Source: Acidobacteriota bacterium (GTDB lineage: Bacteria > Acidobacteriota > Terriglobia > Acidiferrales > UBA7541). From it: a stretch of 8,401 nucleotides of DNA. The stretch spans positions 1 through 8,401 of the forward strand of contig JACOSF010000057.1 of assembly GCA_016179005.1 (NCBI GenBank), given 5' to 3'. The translations under genes were made by a program, and so were the position numbers. Shown here in pieces: positions 6,170 to 8,401 of the stretch. The notes under the pieces were generated by a model that was not told where the DNA came from, ran no database searches, and was given only the letters and a program-made list of their open reading frames with translations. Numbering within the stretch: the first letter of the stretch is position 1; the number at the start of each line of letters is the position of its first letter.

Positions 6170-8401
6170 GGCAGCCAGCTCCACACCTTCAGCCAGAGCC
6201 AGCGAATCGGCGCGCGGAACATCAAATAACCGACCGGCGCGCGCCTCGCCAGCACCTTGCCGCGCCCCATCATGCCCGCGCGCAGCATTTGATCGCCATT
6301 GGGCACCTCAACGATCACGTCGAAGACGCGATCATCGCTCTGCTCGCGTCCCTGCGGCGAGATGCGCACTACATGGCCGACAAATTTGCGGTCGGGAAAC
6401 GTATTCAGCTTGAGCCAGGCTTCTTGCTCGGGTTCGATCTCCCCAACCTCGCGTTCGGAGACGGCGATTTCCACCCAGGCGCGCCCAGCGTCCACCACCT
6501 GGCAGAAAACGTCGCCGCGATGGAGCAACTGCCCCTCGCGCTCTTCCAACCGCGGGGTGATGACCACGCCGGAAATGGGGCTGCGAATCTGCGTGGCGGC
6601 CAGGCGCGAACGGGCCAAATCCAGCTCGGCCGAAGCCTGCTGCATCCGGGCACGCTCCATGCGCGCCTCGCCCAAGTCGCCCGCGGCTTCAAGCTGAAGG
6701 ACGTGGCGAGAAAGGATTTCGTGCTTCGACTGGGCCTGCTGGAGGGCGACGCGCATCTCCTCAGGCGCCACTTCGGCGAGCAGGTCGCCGGCATTCACGC
6801 GCGCGCCCTCACGGACGCGGACGTTGCGCACCACGCCTTCCACTTCAGCGCTGACCGGCTGGACCAGCGCCGGCAGCACGCGCGCTTCGCCGGAAGGCTT
6901 CGACCACCACGGAAAAAAAGTCAGGAATGCCAAGATCGCCACGGCGCCGGTGATCATCACGCTGCGCCGCGCCGCAGGAATCGCGGCAAACCGGGCGCGT
7001 CTTTCGGCCAGCGGCTGCAGCACGCCGGCCAGCGGCATTTGCTGGTAGAGAAGCGCGTTGCGAACCGCTACGGTGACCTGGCTGGCGAAGATGCGCGCCA
7101 GGTCGTAATGCCCGTGGGAAAGACCGCCGGGTTCCTTGCCCTCGAGAACCAGCGTGCCGACAATGCTCTCCTCGTCGCGCAGCAGAAGGCCCATGAAGGC
7201 GGACATGCCGGCCTGATCGAAGTAGGCGCCGAATTTGTCGCGAGTTTCTTCTCGCTCGGCGTCGATGCCTTCCTCCGTGCGCAGCACCGTGCAATCGCCG
7301 CCGGACCCGGCCAGCCAGACGTGCATGGCCTCCAGTTCCGGCATCCCCGCAGCCTTGCGGTCCAACTTCATCTCGCCCGAAACGGCGCAGAGATCCAAGC
7401 GACCCTTGCGGTGCAACGCCACTGTGCAGCGGTCGCAGGGGATCACCGAAGTAATGCGATTGACGGTGGTGGTGAGCACGCGGTCGAGGTCCAGCGTGGC
7501 GGTGATTTCCTTGCTGATTTCCATCAGCGCATTCAGTTCGTTGACGCGACGCTCCGCCTGCAGGCGCTGGGCGTTGCGCAGCGAGACGGTGGCCTGCTTG
7601 GCCACGTCAATCAGCAGACGCAAATCTTCCTCCGTGAAGTAGCGCGCGTCCGCGCCGCGGACGGCTTCAATGGCGCCGAGGAAGCGGTTGCCCGACATCA
7701 ATGGCACGGCCAGAAGAGAGCGAAGCGACCCGCCCCAGCGGTCGGTCCACTCCGGCTCCACCACGTTGTGCAGGAGCACGGCTTCGCCCTGCGACACCGT
7801 TGTGCCCAGGCCGGCGTCGCTGGCCCACACGCGCGCGGAACTCATCGCTTCGGTCCGGGGGCCCTCGGCGGCAGCGCAATAGAGGTTGCGCTTGACGGGG
7901 TCCAGCATCCACACGGTGGCGGATTCCGCCTCGAGGATGTTCAGCACGCGCGTGCAAATCACCGGCGCGAGTTCCTCCATCTCCAGAGTGGAATGGAACA
8001 CCTTGCCGATGTCGTACAGCATCATCAGGCGGGAAATGGCGTTGACGTAGTTGCGGCGCTCAGACTCGTATTCCAGCAGCGCCGGCAGCGACTTGTTCAA
8101 CACGTCTTCCAGCAGGGCAAGAATTTCCGAGCTGGCCGCGGGCTTGCCGCCGGTGGCTTTCCACCACAGTTCAATGCAGCCGATGATTCCTTTGGGGCCG
8201 CGGAGAGGAACGCCAGCCACCTGTGCGAGCTGCACACCGGTCAGGGCAGAGCGATACGCCCCGGACGGCCCTTCCTGGACCGCCGCAGACCCGCTGCGCC
8301 ACGAGGCCATGCCGATGGATTCGGCCACGTTCTCGACCGTCCAGTCCATGCGCGCGGAGCCGTGAACGGCCAGCGCAAAGAGCAGGTCTTCCTCGGAGCG
8401 C
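6166..8401 (-). CDS. Multi-GAF sensor / HlyD adaptor fusion (5' truncated by window edge)
   Basis: This protein appears to join cytoplasmic ligand- or signal-sensing GAF domains to a periplasmic HlyD-type adaptor. Numbered from the ATG at 8349, a partial GAF lies at 1-92, a second at about 108-262 (SATVWMLD ... LLAVPLMSGNRFLGAIEAV), and a third at about 270-435 (CDRCTVAL ... IVGTLVLEG). A basic stretch and a single membrane helix (463-481) follow, then an adaptor: lipoyl halves AEVEGVVRNVRVREGARV and IRSPISGVVITPRL around a coiled coil (about 530-588), a β-barrel, and a Trp-rich tail (LWLKVWSWLP). The frame stays open for 17 more codons to the right edge (RSEEDLLFALAVHGSAR), so 8349 is probably internal and the real start lies outside. 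The stop overlaps the next gene by ATGA. It is first of the three visible operon genes; the promoter is not in view. The GAF ligand is unknown. Confidence 0.9.
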   Translation of the reverse strand, partial: RSEEDLLFALAVHGSARMDWTVENVAESIGMASWRSGSAAVQEGPSGAYRSALTGVQLAQVAGVPLRGPKGIIGCIELWWKATGGKPAASSEILALLEDVLNKSLPALLEYESERRNYVNAISRLMMLYDIGKVFHSTLEMEELAPVICTRVLNILEAESATVWMLDPVKRNLYCAAAEGPRTEAMSSARVWASDAGLGTTVSQGEAVLLHNVVEPEWTDRWGGSLRSLLAVPLMSGNRFLGAIEAVRGADARYFTEEDLRLLIDVAKQATVSLRNAQRLQAERRVNELNALMEISKEITATLDLDRVLTTTVNRITSVIPCDRCTVALHRKGRLDLCAVSGEMKLDRKAAGMPELEAMHVWLAGSGGDCTVLRTEEGIDAEREETRDKFGAYFDQAGMSAFMGLLLRDEESIVGTLVLEGKEPGGLSHGHYDLARIFASQVTVAVRNALLYQQMPLAGVLQPLAERRARFAAIPAARRSVMITGAVAILAFLTFFPWWSKPSGEARVLPALVQPVSAEVEGVVRNVRVREGARVNAGDLLAEVAPEEMRVALQQAQSKHEILSRHVLQLEAAGDLGEARMERARMQQASAELDLARSRLAATQIRSPISGVVITPRLEEREGQLLHRGDVFCQVVDAGRAWVEIAVSEREVGEIEPEQEAWLKLNTFPDRKFVGHVVRISPQGREQSDDRVFDVIVEVPNGDQMLRAGMMGRGKVLARRAPVGYLMFRAPIRWLWLKVWSWLP

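Overview
This is a high-GC bacterial window, carrying at least one σ54-dependent control circuit and an outer-membrane-type lipoprotein adaptor, so the host is Gram-negative (diderm). The gene style (PrsR-like σ54 regulator, GAF/HlyD fusion, PqqD/M50/HlyD fusion) is reminiscent of Acidobacteriota or a related soil lineage. That assignment is an inference from gene style only; there is no rRNA or other marker in the window.

Layout. On the + strand, positions 1-1883 hold a two-component pair: the ATP-binding end of a sensor histidine kinase, cut off by the left edge, overlapping by ATGA a full-length NtrC-class response regulator. A 249-base intergenic region follows. It contains a good σ54 (-24/-12) promoter at 1990-2006 and a leader of about 115 bases ending in a strong ribosome binding site. 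This drives a small gene (2133-2663) for a 176-residue protein of unusual build: a helical N-terminal segment of about 37 residues, then tandem units of about 12 residues around the motif R-K-A-P-[L/F]-x-[V/I]-[D/G]-x-E. The frame of this gene continues past its TAG stop through one more RKAPL unit to a TAA at 2703-2705. A near-perfect nested hairpin (2744-2792) ends the region.

On the - strand, facing the repeat gene, is a three-gene operon, read right to left. First is a GAF-GAF-GAF-TM-HlyD sensor/adaptor fusion (8401 down to 6166, its start outside the window). Second is an RND-type periplasmic adaptor lipoprotein (6169-4997). Third is a three-part membrane protein with an N-terminal PqqD-like domain, a site-2-protease (M50) core with HExxH and NPxxxxDG motifs, and a C-terminal HlyD adaptor half (4968-2824). 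The bidirectional hairpin terminator serves both convergent units.

How they may work together (inference). The histidine kinase/σ54 regulator probably switches on the repeat protein through the adjacent σ54 promoter. The PqqD-like domain, the fold that RiPP systems use to bind leader peptides, would recruit the repeat protein to the M50 membrane protease, and the HlyD-type adaptors would carry the product across the periplasm. The motif F/L-x-V/I-D/E occurs at the end of the N-terminal segment and is reiterated in the repeats, which makes them candidate docking sites or candidate multi-copy peptide cores. No modifying enzyme (radical SAM, ATP-grasp, LanB/LanM, YcaO), ABC ATPase or RND pump is visible here, so a RiPP-like export system is a hypothesis, not a demonstrated fact.
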